In this document: piece after piece, positions 28,400 through 40,508 of the stretch | Layout: the number at the start of each line of letters is the position of its first letter | How positions within the stretch are numbered: the stretch's first letter is position 1 | Assembly (NCBI RefSeq): GCF_007747445.1 | Contig: NZ_CP036425.1 | Coordinates: 1,286,175-1,350,174, forward strand | Length of the DNA stretch: 64,000 nucleotides | Reading direction: 5' to 3' | Source of the DNA: Poriferisphaera corsica | GTDB taxonomy: Bacteria; Planctomycetota; Phycisphaerae; Phycisphaerales; Phycisphaeraceae | The notes under the pieces: model-generated | What the model was told of the DNA's origin: nothing | Databases searched by the model: none | What the model saw: the letters and a program-made list of their open reading frames with translations, nothing else | Position numbers and translations under genes: made by a program

Positions 28400-29422
28400 T
28401 TGGTAAGCTATCTGACACGTATTGAAGGATCGGCATCAAAATTGGATAAAACAGTTCCGACAACTAGAACATACACAGTAACGAATGAGCATGACGGCTC
28501 TCGCCTTGATCAGTTCATTGGCAGCCATCTCGAATTATCACGCAATCAAGTCAAGCGACTCCTCGAAGCAGGCCTTGTATCACTTAATAACCGTTCAATC
28601 TCGGCTACAGCCAAAGGCAAACTTCTCCGAACAGGCAGCACTCTCACCATTCAATTAAATCATCTCGAAACATCCTCATTAGGCGCACAAGAACTCATCC
28701 TGCCTGAGCATATCCCTCTTGCCTCGCTCATTCTCACGCAAACTCAAGACGCCATCATCATTAACAAACCCGCAGGCATGCCTGTTCATCCACTCAAACT
28801 TGGCGAGACAGGTACAGCACTCAATGCGATTGTTGATCAATACCCAGCAATCCAAGGCATCGGTGAAGGCGGTCTCCGTAGTGGCGTTGTTCATCGACTT
28901 GATGTCACCACCTCAGGTACACTTCTCGTCGCACTCATGCAACCCGCTTGGGAGTACTACCGTCAAGCCTTCGCAAACCATCAAACAGAAAAAGTCTATC
29001 ACGCCCTCGTGCAAGGCCGCATCAACACATCTCAACAGCTCACCGCACATCTCGGCATCACTCAGCACAAACCCGCCAAAATAACTGTTTTTGATATACC
29101 CCCTAAACATTCACATGTCGATACCCGTATTTGCGATCTTAGCTATTCACCGATTAGGCATTTTGAAAACGCGACTCTTTTACGTATATCACTTGGCACA
29201 GGCTTTCTCCACCAAATCCGAGCCATGCTATCTCACATCGGCTACCCAATACTCGGCGACTCGCTATATAACGGGCCAACAACCGTCATGGCTCATTCCA
29301 AATCTGTTCCATTCCCAGTCTCTCGTCCAATGCTCCATGCCTATTCTCTTGCACTCGATAACATTCGCGCGCAAGCACCGTATCCTCAAGATTTCCAAAA
29401 CCTCATGAATGATCTTAATTAA
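28400..29422 (+). CDS. RluA/RluD-family pseudouridine synthase
   Basis: An N-terminal S4 RNA-binding domain (GSRLDQFIGSHLELSRNQVKRLLEAG, residues 33-58) precedes the catalytic domain, which has INKPAGMPVHP and the active-site motif GVVHRLDVTTSGTLLVAL. The aspartate in HRLD is the expected nucleophile. Such enzymes convert uridine to pseudouridine in 23S rRNA or tRNA. No ATG exists before residue 130, so the start must be a rare codon: TTG 28400 or TTG 28442, the latter preceded by GAAGGA. The gene stands alone between the exosortase operon and a convergent methyltransferase gene. Confidence 0.9.
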   Translation: MVSYLTRIEGSASKLDKTVPTTRTYTVTNEHDGSRLDQFIGSHLELSRNQVKRLLEAGLVSLNNRSISATAKGKLLRTGSTLTIQLNHLETSSLGAQELILPEHIPLASLILTQTQDAIIINKPAGMPVHPLKLGETGTALNAIVDQYPAIQGIGEGGLRSGVVHRLDVTTSGTLLVALMQPAWEYYRQAFANHQTEKVYHALVQGRINTSQQLTAHLGITQHKPAKITVFDIPPKHSHVDTRICDLSYSPIRHFENATLLRISLGTGFLHQIRAMLSHIGYPILGDSLYNGPTTVMAHSKSVPFPVSRPMLHAYSLALDNIRAQAPYPQDFQNLMNDLN

Positions 29423-29502
29423 TTTAATCGCATATTAAGTTGTTCGTGCTAAGGCAATAGTTGTGGTATTAACACGGATGACTTGTTACGCATCCTCTCA
29501 TC

Positions 29503-30342
29503 CTATCCACGTTTGACGCCTACAACATATGCAATCCAATCTTGCCGATCAGGATATACATCCGCAGGTTTATAGTACCCATCACTTTGCCCAATCTCAG
29601 TGTTGTAAACGTCACACCAAACTTCTGAATCATCAAACCCCGCCTCTATCATCATCGCCTGCAAATCTGCCAAAGACCAAAGACGCCAGTCGTAACAGAA
29701 CGCATCAACGAGTCGTTCTCCATTCTCTCGTTCAAAATGGATTCGACAATCAATTCGTTGATTGCGAGCATCGTATGAACGTTGTTCCCATTGATACTTA
29801 ATCTTTAAATCCTGTTCCCCCGGTACAACCATGGCTCTTTCCTGAACGCCAACCTGCTTCGACCCCGCGCCGCCAAACACATCCATCACAAATATACCAT
29901 TATCTAATAAGCACTTCCTCACATGTTTGAAATACGCAATCAACTCCAGTTTTGAATGGTAGATCAACGTGCTGAAATTCATACTCGCCACAATCTCCAC
30001 CTCTGGCTCGTTCACATTCATCACATCATCAACCAGAATGATCACGTCCTCGCTACGCTCCTGAATTTCATGTGAAATGAATTTATCCGCCCATACTGCC
30101 GTCGGATAGTCAATCTCGATAGCAAGCGCACGGTTATCTTCATCCATCATGACCCACGCACTACTGATGGCACAAGTTCCCGCAAAATCCTCACGCAGCA
30201 GTGTAGGCTGCTCTCCCTCAAAATAGTGCATATAGACACGTTCTAAAAACGCAACCTCTGCTTCCGGGTGCTGTACCGCAGAACGATACAACATCAACGG
30301 GTCCTGAAACACATCATGATGATTACTATCTAAACTCATCAC
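29503..30342 (-). CDS. Class I SAM-dependent methyltransferase
   Basis: A 279-residue protein with a Rossmann-type methyltransferase core: LLREDFAGTCAISSAWV (about residues 47-63) forms the SAM-binding loop, ALAIEIDYPTAVWADK holds the acidic residue after strand 2, and GIFVMDVFGGAGSKQ is the strand-4/5 region. The substrate cannot be told. It is transcribed divergently from the glucosidase gene and convergently with the pseudouridine synthase gene. The first codon at 30342 is ATG ATG; either may serve as start. Confidence 0.75.
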   Translation of the reverse strand: MMSLDSNHHDVFQDPLMLYRSAVQHPEAEVAFLERVYMHYFEGEQPTLLREDFAGTCAISSAWVMMDEDNRALAIEIDYPTAVWADKFISHEIQERSEDVIILVDDVMNVNEPEVEIVASMNFSTLIYHSKLELIAYFKHVRKCLLDNGIFVMDVFGGAGSKQVGVQERAMVVPGEQDLKIKYQWEQRSYDARNQRIDCRIHFERENGERLVDAFCYDWRLWSLADLQAMMIEAGFDDSEVWCDVYNTEIGQSDGYYKPADVYPDRQDWIAYVVGVKRG

Positions 30343-30580
30343 TGAATTCTAGGTAGAATCGCGCATCGACTCAATCGCACACACAACTAATTACAAACCC
30401 CATGTTATTGGATCGCTCTTATGCCAGATTCACACGGTATTTTCAGATAGCAAGCCTCGCATCATCGAATCTCGGCCGCAGCTTTGCTATGGCCGATAGT
30501 GTAGTTATCTCACCCGCAAGTAAACGTACCTTTCAGGTTACGACTAACAATTCTCTCTGCTACAAAACTGGAACCCACGT

Positions 30581-33256
<2,676 letters not shown>

Positions 33257-33428
33257 AACGATAGCCCAATGTTTCATAGGGCCTCCCAAAACCCGCTAAT
33301 CCTCTCACCAAGCACATCTCACGAAAACAATTGCGCTTTTTCCTCAACCCCATATTGTGAATCCCTTCTCATCTCGCTATAAAATACCCCTCAGTCGCCT
33401 ACACAACCCAAGAAAGGCAGAGTGCAAT

Positions 33429-34442
33429 ATGTATCGAGTTGGTGTTATTGGCTTAGGCATGATGGGACTCACCCATATCGAAGCGTGGAGCAAGAACCCA
33501 CAAGCAACAATTACCGCCATCGCCGATCAAGACGCAAAACGTCTATCGGGTGAAGATGTCGCTGCCGCTAATCTCGACGGCCTCGCCGAAACTAATTTTG
33601 ACTACAACACCGTCAAAAAATACACCGACGCTTTCGAACTCATCGCCGATCCCGACATCGACATCGTCGATATCTGTCTCCCCACACACCTTCACCTCAT
33701 GTTCACCAAAGCCGCCGTCGAAGCCGGCAAACACGTCCTTGTCGAAAAGCCGCTCGCACGCAATTTCACCGATGCGCAAGCGATCGTCGAAATCGCGAAA
33801 TCAACCAACAAAATCGTGATGCCCGCACAATGCATGCGTTTCTGGCCCGGCTGGGATTGGCTCAAGCAAGTCATCGACAACAAAACCTACGGCAACGTTC
33901 TCTCCGCAAACTTCAAACGCATGGGCTCCCACCCCAAAGGCGCCTTCTATGAGAACGGCGACCTAAACGGTGGCGGCCTCCTCGACATCCACATCCACGA
34001 CACCGACTTCATACAATTCCTTTTCGGCATGCCTTCCGCCGTCTCCTCCACTGGCTACAGTTTCCACACCAACAAAACCGATCATGTCGTCACACAATAC
34101 TTCTACGATCAGGTTCCACTCGTCACCGCTGAAGGCGGCTGGTGGACTGTCGATGACACCCCCTTCGTCATGACCTATACCGTCACATTCGAAAAAGCAG
34201 TCGCCATCTTCGACATCGCGCAAGGCAGCCACGTCACCCTCAAGCAACCCAATCAAGATGCAGTGCAACTCTCCATGACCGGCGAGATGGGTTACCAAAG
34301 TGAAATCAATTACTTCGTTGATTGTGTCAAAAATAATCAGCAACCCACCATCGTCACGCCGCAAGAAGCTGCCAACACCATCAAGATCTCCGAAGCAGAG
34401 CAGGGCAGTGTCGAGCAAGGCAAAAAAGTGTATCTGTCATGA
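33429..34442 (+). CDS. Gfo/Idh/MocA-family oxidoreductase
   Basis: A 337-residue NAD(P)-dependent dehydrogenase. It has the dinucleotide-binding motif VGVIGLGMMGLTH at the N-terminus, the family motif VEKPLARN (about residues 105-112) and GGGLLDIHIHDTDF with the catalytic-type Asp/His. Members act on sugars, inositols or their derivatives. The open frame extends to 33357, but ATG 33429 directly begins the Rossmann strand and has an AAAGGCAG sequence upstream. The tRNA-Arg gene starts 29 bp after the stop. Confidence 0.88.
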   Translation: MYRVGVIGLGMMGLTHIEAWSKNPQATITAIADQDAKRLSGEDVAAANLDGLAETNFDYNTVKKYTDAFELIADPDIDIVDICLPTHLHLMFTKAAVEAGKHVLVEKPLARNFTDAQAIVEIAKSTNKIVMPAQCMRFWPGWDWLKQVIDNKTYGNVLSANFKRMGSHPKGAFYENGDLNGGGLLDIHIHDTDFIQFLFGMPSAVSSTGYSFHTNKTDHVVTQYFYDQVPLVTAEGGWWTVDDTPFVMTYTVTFEKAVAIFDIAQGSHVTLKQPNQDAVQLSMTGEMGYQSEINYFVDCVKNNQQPTIVTPQEAANTIKISEAEQGSVEQGKKVYLS

Positions 34443-34471
34443 TCTAAGTGGTATGATGGAGATCATCATTT

Positions 34472-34545
<74 letters not shown>

Positions 34546-34610
34546 TTCATCCCCCCCCCCAACTCCCCCCATTTTTTCTCTTCCACTCCCACTCTCATGC
34601 ACACTTCTAT

Positions 34611-34643
34611 CAAGCCCATGACCGCCGGTCATGGGGTGTTTTG
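34611..34643 (+). repeat. Intergenic hairpin repeat, copy 1
   Basis: CAAGCCCATGACC-GCC-GGTCATGGG followed by GTGTTTT. A perfect 9-bp stem with a three-base loop. It shares the CAAGCC left flank, the CC-(A/G)CC-GG centre and the GTGTTT right flank with three other copies in this window, but the stem bases differ and are compensated. Confidence 0.75.
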
Positions 34644-34694
34644 CATCATAACACTCACTTGCCTGCAAGCTGTATCAATGGCATAATCTCATCC

Positions 34695-34755
34695 TCCATA
34701 TTTCCCCTCTAAATAATCCAGATACTCGTTGGCATCCAACCCGCTCTCGGTTTTA
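34695..34755 (-). pseudogene. 3' fragment resembling the M32 carboxypeptidase gene
   Basis: Minus-strand translation gives SGLDANEYLDYLEGKYGG and a stop, closely matching the end of the M32 carboxypeptidase 1.8 kb away (SGLDVRCYLDYLEGKFHSK and stop). In DNA, 22 of 24 bases match over the core, ending in CTAAATAATCCAGATA versus CCAAATAATCCAGATA. The rest of the gene is absent. It is the tail of a lost second copy or of a rearranged one. Confidence 0.6.
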
Positions 34756-35640
34756 CATTACAGTAAAAACATCATGACCTACTTATAGCGGTAAGCGTAG
34801 AAAACACCGTTTACGCCTGCGTTACGCTTGCCATCCACTCGCTCGCGGGCTTGCTGTGCAGCAGTGTGGACTGTTTGTGCGTCCTATGGCACCCCCATTC
34901 AGAAATACCACTCAATGAACGAAGTGTGACGCTGTGACGCATCACTCCGTTCAGGTAGGACAAGGGTCGGCTGGAGGTTTTATTTTACATTGCATGCTTT
35001 ACATCGTTGTTCTGGTCTGAGCGTCCAAGATCGTATGGTATAAACACCTGTTATGAAATCAGAATTATGTGGCAAACTTAGGAATCTCGCCTGCAGCATC
35101 TTGGCATACTTGGCAATGCGTTTGTTGCCGAATTTGCTCGCATTCAATTATTTTCCCCGGAATCAATCTTCAGCATCTCTTACAATAGAGATGGTCTGTT
35201 ACAAACTTTGAGAATAATAAATAGCGATCCTACTACACCTGTTAAATCTGCTGTGTACTAAGTTGATATGCCCAATCAGATAATCCAACTTCTATCTGCT
35301 CAGTTGATTTTTTCTCATGCTTTTTTGAAACTAATTTAAGGTTCTCTAGGAGAACCTCAAATAAAATGCCGCAATGATCCAATCTCATTTGGCATCATTT
35401 TTGGCATCATTATTTTTCTTATTATGCTGCTGTAAAATCATCTCATTATCACTTTTGTTTATTGAAGATATCGCCATATATAGATGATATCCCGCAAAAA
35501 TCAATGATATTGCTAGTAAGGTTGCCCAAATGCAGGTTGGTATTTTCCGCTCTAAAGCTTTCACAGAGTGCTCCGCCTATCTCAATGTATAATTGACCAA
35601 GTCATTTAATATGAAATATTGCTCAGTAATACATTCTACC
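34756..35640. other. Gene-poor, degenerate region
   Basis: No intact gene is visible. On the minus strand an open stretch ending at 34779 reads DAQTVHTAAQQARERVDGK and then RNAGVNGVFYAYRYK before a stop; it looks like the C-terminus of a lost protein that I cannot identify. The rest is AT-rich, with ATTTTTGGCATCATT-like short repeats near 35385-35412. Decayed DNA between two carboxypeptidase-like 3' ends is the simplest reading. Confidence 0.4.
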
Positions 35641-36353
35641 TCAGATATAGTGTCCACGCGGTTTTTTCAATTGTGGTAACTTTAGCATCGGGAATTGTTT
35701 GCGGTGATGTGGATCGCCTGGCCCAAATACCCTTCTGCAGCGTTCTGAACATGGCAAACAATTATTTTTTCTTCCTAGCCTAATGCCTTCATCTTCCCCT
35801 GCAATATCATTAGATGAATCTTGCCCAAAATCCCCACCAGACCTAATTTTAGGATGCTCAGTAACACGATCCCAAATCTCGACCAACCCCTCACCAAATA
35901 TGCCTAATTTCTTCGACAAGATACAGGCGGCAACGCAATGTCTATATTGACCTCCATCTCCAGGTTTTACTCGACTTTCTGCATCCCAAGCACTCCATGG
36001 TCCACCATCATTTGTGTATATACTTTTCCATTACAACATGTTTCACGCAGCGGCTTATATGGGGTTTTATTAGGACCACATGTCGGTTTTTCACATCTAA
36101 ATTTATGATCTCCAGGCCCTAGTCCTACAACACTTGTGCCGAGTGGATCATTGTGTTTTATGGAGGCACTTATTATATATTGATATAAATTCAGTCCATC
36201 ATGATATCCACCACCTGTACGGTTTTGGTTAAGCGAATCTCTTTGCATGAACCGTCCAAGCTTAGGATTGTACATCGCCATCGCATCGGTCGAACAAAGC
36301 ATCATCGTGAAAGTCGCCATGAGAATTGGCAGGATAGATTTCATATGTACCAT
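35641..36353 (-). pseudogene. Small secreted RHS-core protein with frameshifted tail
   Basis: The 5' part encodes a signal peptide (MKSILPILMATFTMMLC to about AMA) directly followed by an RHS repeat-associated core (YNPKLGRFMQRDSLNQ, GLNLYQYI, DPLGTS). The frame stops at 35967. In another frame the coding sequence goes on as SRVKPGDGGQYRHCVAACIL and GGDFGQDSSNDIAGEDEGIRLGR up to 35641, with CLPCSERCRR near its end. RHS cores normally precede variable C-terminal domains, so the second part is probably such a domain cut off by a frameshift near 35980-36000. ATG 36353 has AAGGGG five bases upstream; a longer frame to 36401 is possible. If the frameshift is real, only a short secreted core is made. 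Confidence 0.6.
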
Positions 36354-36540
36354 ATATTTGCCCCTTATATATGGGTAGCAGAAAGCAATAAGCAACTTCA
36401 TTGTCTACATACCATCACAGTCGCCATGACTTGTGTGGCAGGTTGTGAATCACCGCATTTTTAAACTGCGTTTGTTCTTGCTACCCTTCAGACCCACTCT
36501 CTGACACTGGCGTTTCATGGCAATAGTACTTTTATTAAGT

Positions 36541-37995
36541 CTATTTGCTGTGGAATTTTCCCTCCAAATAATCCAGATAACATCTCACATCTAACCCACT
36601 CCCCGTCGCGCGTTCACATAACTCATCCGCCTTATACTGCTGTCCATACTGATAAACATGTTCGTTCAACCATGCTCTAATCTGTTCGAAATCCCCACAC
36701 CTCACCGCATCATCAGCATCCCTAATCTTCGCATAGAGCTGCGCTGCATAAATACTCCCCAGCGTATAACACTGGAAATACCCAAACCCGCCGCATGCCC
36801 AATGAATATCCTGCAAATACCCCTCCCGATCATCTGTAATCTCAACCCCTAATTTCTCCCAATACATCTCTCGCCATGCTTCAGGTAAATCCTTCATCGT
36901 AAGTTCACCATTCAGTAACTGACGTTCCAAATCAAACCGCACCATCACATGCAGGTTGTAACTCACCTCATCCGCATCCACACGTATCGCCCCGGCCTGT
37001 ACGCGGTTCACCTGTCTAAACCATGCCTGTCCAGATAGCCCATGAGCGTCATTTAACCAATCGCAAAACGCTTCGCCCCGCCCCACCATATTCTCCCACA
37101 GTCGCGCCATCGCCTCATGAATTCCAAACGACGCCGCTAGCCCAGTCGGCAACCCCCACGCATTCTCTCTAAGCCCCTGTTCGTACAAGGCATGGCCTAA
37201 CTCATGGATAGCTCCCAAAATACCACATGAGCAGTCATCTACTTCATACCGACTCGTTAGCCGCACATCATCCCGCCCCATCTCCGTACAGAACGGATGT
37301 GCCGATTCATCAATTCTACCTCTCTCAAAATCAAACCCCATCGCATCTGCAATCTGTCTAACTAAATGCTTCTGCTCTTCGATCGGCATCGCCAATTGAT
37401 AATCATCCTCAGCCGCTTGTTTTTCACAGTTTTTCAGCAGCTCACGTAGTCGTTTTTCCATGTCCCCGAATACTTGTTCAATCCATTTCGCGCTGCAACC
37501 CGGCTCATACTCATCGGCAAGCGCGTCCCACATTTCACCATCCGTCTCCCATCCCAGGCAAGCCGCTTTCTCACGTTGCAATTCAATCATTTCCGTCAAT
37601 AATCTTAAATACGCATCATCATTCCCGCTCTCTCTTGCCGCAATCCATGCTTGCTCTGCTTCGCCCGCTTTTATTGCAATCGTTTTAACCAGTTGAGGCG
37701 ACAACTTCCTCAGTTTTTTGTACTCATACTCAATTTTCCGAACATTAGCAGCTAGCTCTGCATCCAGTACACGAGCATCGCATGCAGTGATTAGATCGCC
37801 TATTTGTGGGTTAGATCTTTTATGATGCGTGATCTCCGAAAGTAATCCCATCTGCTTCGCGCGTTGCCGCCCACCCTTCCGCGGCATCAAGACCGACAGA
37901 TCCCAATGTAATTGGCTAAAACAACTCCCTACCATCCATGCCTCGCGCCATTGCCGCATGAGTTCCAAATATGCTTCATGATTTTCCAAATACAT
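36541..37995 (-). CDS. M32-family metallocarboxypeptidase (Taq type)
   Basis: A 484-residue zinc carboxypeptidase. The HExxH motif is in AIHELGHALYEQGL, and the N-terminus (AYLELMRQWREA, WDLSVLMPRKGGRQRAKQM) and C-terminus (YLDYLEGKF) match thermostable Taq carboxypeptidase. It removes C-terminal residues from peptides in the cytoplasm. The open frame continues to GTG 38067, but ATG 37995 fits the family N-terminus and has GGGAG just upstream. A short relic of a similar 3' end lies at 34695-34755. Confidence 0.92.
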   Translation of the reverse strand: MYLENHEAYLELMRQWREAWMVGSCFSQLHWDLSVLMPRKGGRQRAKQMGLLSEITHHKRSNPQIGDLITACDARVLDAELAANVRKIEYEYKKLRKLSPQLVKTIAIKAGEAEQAWIAARESGNDDAYLRLLTEMIELQREKAACLGWETDGEMWDALADEYEPGCSAKWIEQVFGDMEKRLRELLKNCEKQAAEDDYQLAMPIEEQKHLVRQIADAMGFDFERGRIDESAHPFCTEMGRDDVRLTSRYEVDDCSCGILGAIHELGHALYEQGLRENAWGLPTGLAASFGIHEAMARLWENMVGRGEAFCDWLNDAHGLSGQAWFRQVNRVQAGAIRVDADEVSYNLHVMVRFDLERQLLNGELTMKDLPEAWREMYWEKLGVEITDDREGYLQDIHWACGGFGYFQCYTLGSIYAAQLYAKIRDADDAVRCGDFEQIRAWLNEHVYQYGQQYKADELCERATGSGLDVRCYLDYLEGKFHSK

Positions 37996-38283
37996 TCTCC
38001 CGCTAATATTCCGTATCCTAACAATCCCCCCCGAAACGACTATCGATACAACCTCACTTTTTCCCACTCACCCATTCCGTAACCCCGCATGTGAGCATTC
38101 GCAATCTAACCATACCTCAATAGAACCATATTGCTTATAGGGTATTTCATCATCAATAGCACTTTGTTCATTGACATCCAGATTCAATTTGTAAACAACG
38201 CTTTAACTTCATGCCGTATATACATAAAAATTAGTGCTTTTTAGACTTTTTTTTATAACCTCAAACTGACACGGCCAAACCAT

Positions 38284-39585
38284 ATGAATCAAACATTGCT
38301 TGCTGCCTCATCAATCAATCAAGACGATGAACGCTCCATAGAAGTTAATCAAGCCATCGATATCGCATTGAACGATATCAAAACACTTGGTTGCAAATGT
38401 GAAATTCATACCTACGGCCATGCCATCACCATCTATGAAGCTCGTATCCTTGATCACCACAAAAATGTTCTAGCACTCGGTACCGGCAAAGGTGAGTATC
38501 CCTTCAATAAGGCCGGCGCAATCTTCGAAGCTATCGAACATTTCTTTGGCATGAGCAATCTACCCGCACCACAATCCCTTCAAACCATCAACACGCAAGT
38601 ACTTGCAGATCAATCTGTCGCGCATGAATACCTACCGCTCAAACTTCTCACAGATTTCCCTCATCAAGATCTATTCTGTTCAACCTATCACGAGTACAAC
38701 CAGCCCAACAACAAGCTCATTCTTCCAGCTTTCCTTTGGGCGCCAGAGATTCTTTCGCGTTCCGAATACATCTGTGATTCTCAAAACGTGCAGCTTTTTT
38801 CATACCTCATGAAATATTCCTCCAACTCCGGTATTGCCTCAGGTCTTACCACCCAAGACGCTCTTCTTCACAGCATTAATGAAGCCATTGAACGTGATGG
38901 CCTCGGGGCGTTTCTCTATCAATATTGCTACAAACAAACTTCCAGTAAGCTTCCTGTGATCGATAAGGAGTCTTTGCCAGAACCCCTCAAATCGAACATC
39001 CAAGAGATTGAACAACACGTTAATGATCAATGCATTCTCATTAACGCAACGACCAATCTTCGTGTACCAGTCATCGCTGCTATCTTTAAGAATTATCACA
39101 AACAACAGCTCATTCCCGCACCCGGATTTGGCGCATCTCTTTATCCAGAAATTGCCATAAAACGCGCAGTTCACGAGGCGCTTCAGATTATGTTCGCAGC
39201 CGAGAACTATCACGATCAACGCGTCGCTTCATGGAAACGTGATTGGCAACGTGCCCAACAATCCGATGCCTACGCTCGCTGTACGCAATTCAACCTACAG
39301 CCATACCTGGACAACGACCGCCTTGATTTCCAATCTTTCGAACGATTACATCACAAGTCAGTCACTCTCGACGCGCATGCACACGTGAATCAACAAATAT
39401 CACGTCTCATCTCTCGACTTAAAAAATATAACCTCACCGTGTACATGCAAAATCTAAAAAAACTCAAGAATGGCACAAATGTAGTTAGTGTTCAAATACC
39501 CGGAGTCAGTTTATTCTACTTAACAAGTAATGGTATGATGATTCCACCACATAGCCGAACAATCACTTGTATGAATCCAAACTGA
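38284..39585 (+). CDS. Stand-alone YcaO-domain protein
   Basis: A 433-residue YcaO-family protein. Conserved segments are GKGEYPFNKAGAIFEAIEHF (about 75-95), SSNSGIASGLTTQDAL and INEAIERDGLGAF (about 180-212), and a C-terminal IPPHSRT. YcaO enzymes use ATP to activate a peptide amide and make azolines, thioamides or amidines; they are the signature enzymes of many RiPP pathways, and others act on ribosomal protein S12 or unknown targets. No E1-like/ocin-ThiF partner, TfuA or dehydrogenase is encoded nearby. The next gene, 143 bp downstream on the same strand, encodes a 32-residue peptide. No Shine-Dalgarno sequence is evident before ATG 38284. The leader (38068-38283) shows nothing else. Confidence 0.88.
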   Translation: MNQTLLAASSINQDDERSIEVNQAIDIALNDIKTLGCKCEIHTYGHAITIYEARILDHHKNVLALGTGKGEYPFNKAGAIFEAIEHFFGMSNLPAPQSLQTINTQVLADQSVAHEYLPLKLLTDFPHQDLFCSTYHEYNQPNNKLILPAFLWAPEILSRSEYICDSQNVQLFSYLMKYSSNSGIASGLTTQDALLHSINEAIERDGLGAFLYQYCYKQTSSKLPVIDKESLPEPLKSNIQEIEQHVNDQCILINATTNLRVPVIAAIFKNYHKQQLIPAPGFGASLYPEIAIKRAVHEALQIMFAAENYHDQRVASWKRDWQRAQQSDAYARCTQFNLQPYLDNDRLDFQSFERLHHKSVTLDAHAHVNQQISRLISRLKKYNLTVYMQNLKKLKNGTNVVSVQIPGVSLFYLTSNGMMIPPHSRTITCMNPN

Positions 39586-39728
39586 TCAACGAATAATAAA
39601 TATTAAATCAACGATAAACCATTACACAATACGTGTTAATCACAGGTTTGATTTACGAAGTAACACCTACTATGGTTCACAGTAACTCGCTGATTTAAAT
39701 GTAAGAACTACTAATAAAGGAACATAAT

Positions 39729-39827
39729 ATGAATAAATGGAAAGGCGGCTTCCTCGCCTCGGATAATGATGATAATAAACTGACTGACTCAGAACGCGAA
39801 ATGATTGAAGATAACAACACAGACTAA
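39729..39827 (+). CDS. 32-residue acidic peptide behind YcaO, candidate modification substrate
   Basis: The peptide starts MNKWKGGFLA, followed by a strongly acidic part (residues 11-32) with nine Asp or Glu in the first 18 positions and C-terminal NNTD. Residues S11, N13, D15, K17, L18, T19 and E22 fit a 12-residue EF-hand-like loop. There is no cysteine; Ser11, Thr19, Ser21 and Thr31 are the only hydroxyl residues. AAAGGA lies eight bases before the ATG and a strong terminator follows 20 bp after the stop, so this looks like a real, separately ended small gene. Whether the YcaO protein acts on it is unproven; a short calcium-binding or leader-like peptide with no link to YcaO is the alternative. 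Confidence 0.55.
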   Translation: MNKWKGGFLASDNDDNKLTDSEREMIEDNNTD

Positions 39828-39847
39828 GTGTTTATTATTGCATGTTA

Positions 39848-39882
39848 AAAGAGCAGGATATACTTCGTGTCCTGCTCTTTTT
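39848..39882. terminator. Strong terminator between the small peptide gene and the GNAT gene
   Basis: Stem AAAGAGCAGGA / TCCTGCTCTTT (11 bp) with an 11-base loop and a following T-rich run. With A-runs on the left it can serve the peptide gene on the plus strand and the convergent acetyltransferase gene (ending at 39909) on the minus strand. Confidence 0.9.
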
Positions 39883-39908
39883 ATTTATAGTTACTAACAG
39901 TTTGTATA

Positions 39909-40475
39909 TCAGCTGCCCCAATCGCTGTTCGTCATAGCATACAGGTTTAAATCCACACGTCTCCCTCGCCATGTCGCGACTCCGCGTTGGCATCCTTCAT
40001 AAACAAAACCAGCCAATTCAGCAACACGGCAACTTTTCAAATTATTAGGTTCAACTTGAATGACGACGCGCATCAAACCCATCTCGTTAAACCCATATGC
40101 CAACATTGTCCGTATCACCTCTCGCATTAATCCCCGGCCTCTCGCATTACCTGTCAGCCAATACGTCATCTCAGCCGATGCTAAGTGAATAGCTTTTTCT
40201 TGATTTTCCAATTCTCGCCACGACTCAAATCCCACCTCGCCCACAATTTTCTCATCATGCAGAATGACCATGTAAACCGCTTCACGCCGCTTAAATTCTC
40301 CCATTGCCTTCTCAATAAATCGCTCCGCCGTATCAACCCCGTACCGCTTATCCGCCCATAAAAACCACTCGGACAAGTCCTCATCATTCGCCAATACCAC
40401 ACGAGATAACTCAGCCGCATGACGCTTCTCAACCAATTCCAAATTAGTCCGCTCATTCACCTTAAGCCGCATCAC
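39909..40475 (-). CDS. GNAT acetyltransferase, RimJ/RimL-like
   Basis: A 188-residue protein with the GNAT fold. GEVGFESW marks strand 4, ARGRGLMREVIRTMLAYGF the acetyl-CoA pyrophosphate loop (Q/RxxGxG/A type), and GLMRVVIQVEPNNLKSCRVAELAGFVYEG the C-terminal part typical of the RimJ/RimL subgroup. These acetylate the N-termini of ribosomal proteins or small amines. It is 34 bp downstream of a SprT-like gene on the same strand. The acceptor substrate is not determinable. Confidence 0.85.
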   Translation of the reverse strand: MMRLKVNERTNLELVEKRHAAELSRVVLANDEDLSEWFLWADKRYGVDTAERFIEKAMGEFKRREAVYMVILHDEKIVGEVGFESWRELENQEKAIHLASAEMTYWLTGNARGRGLMREVIRTMLAYGFNEMGLMRVVIQVEPNNLKSCRVAELAGFVYEGCQRGVATWRGRRVDLNLYAMTNSDWGS

Positions 40476-40508
40476 ATATCCCTGACCCCACTATCAGTTC
40501 TATCGAAA

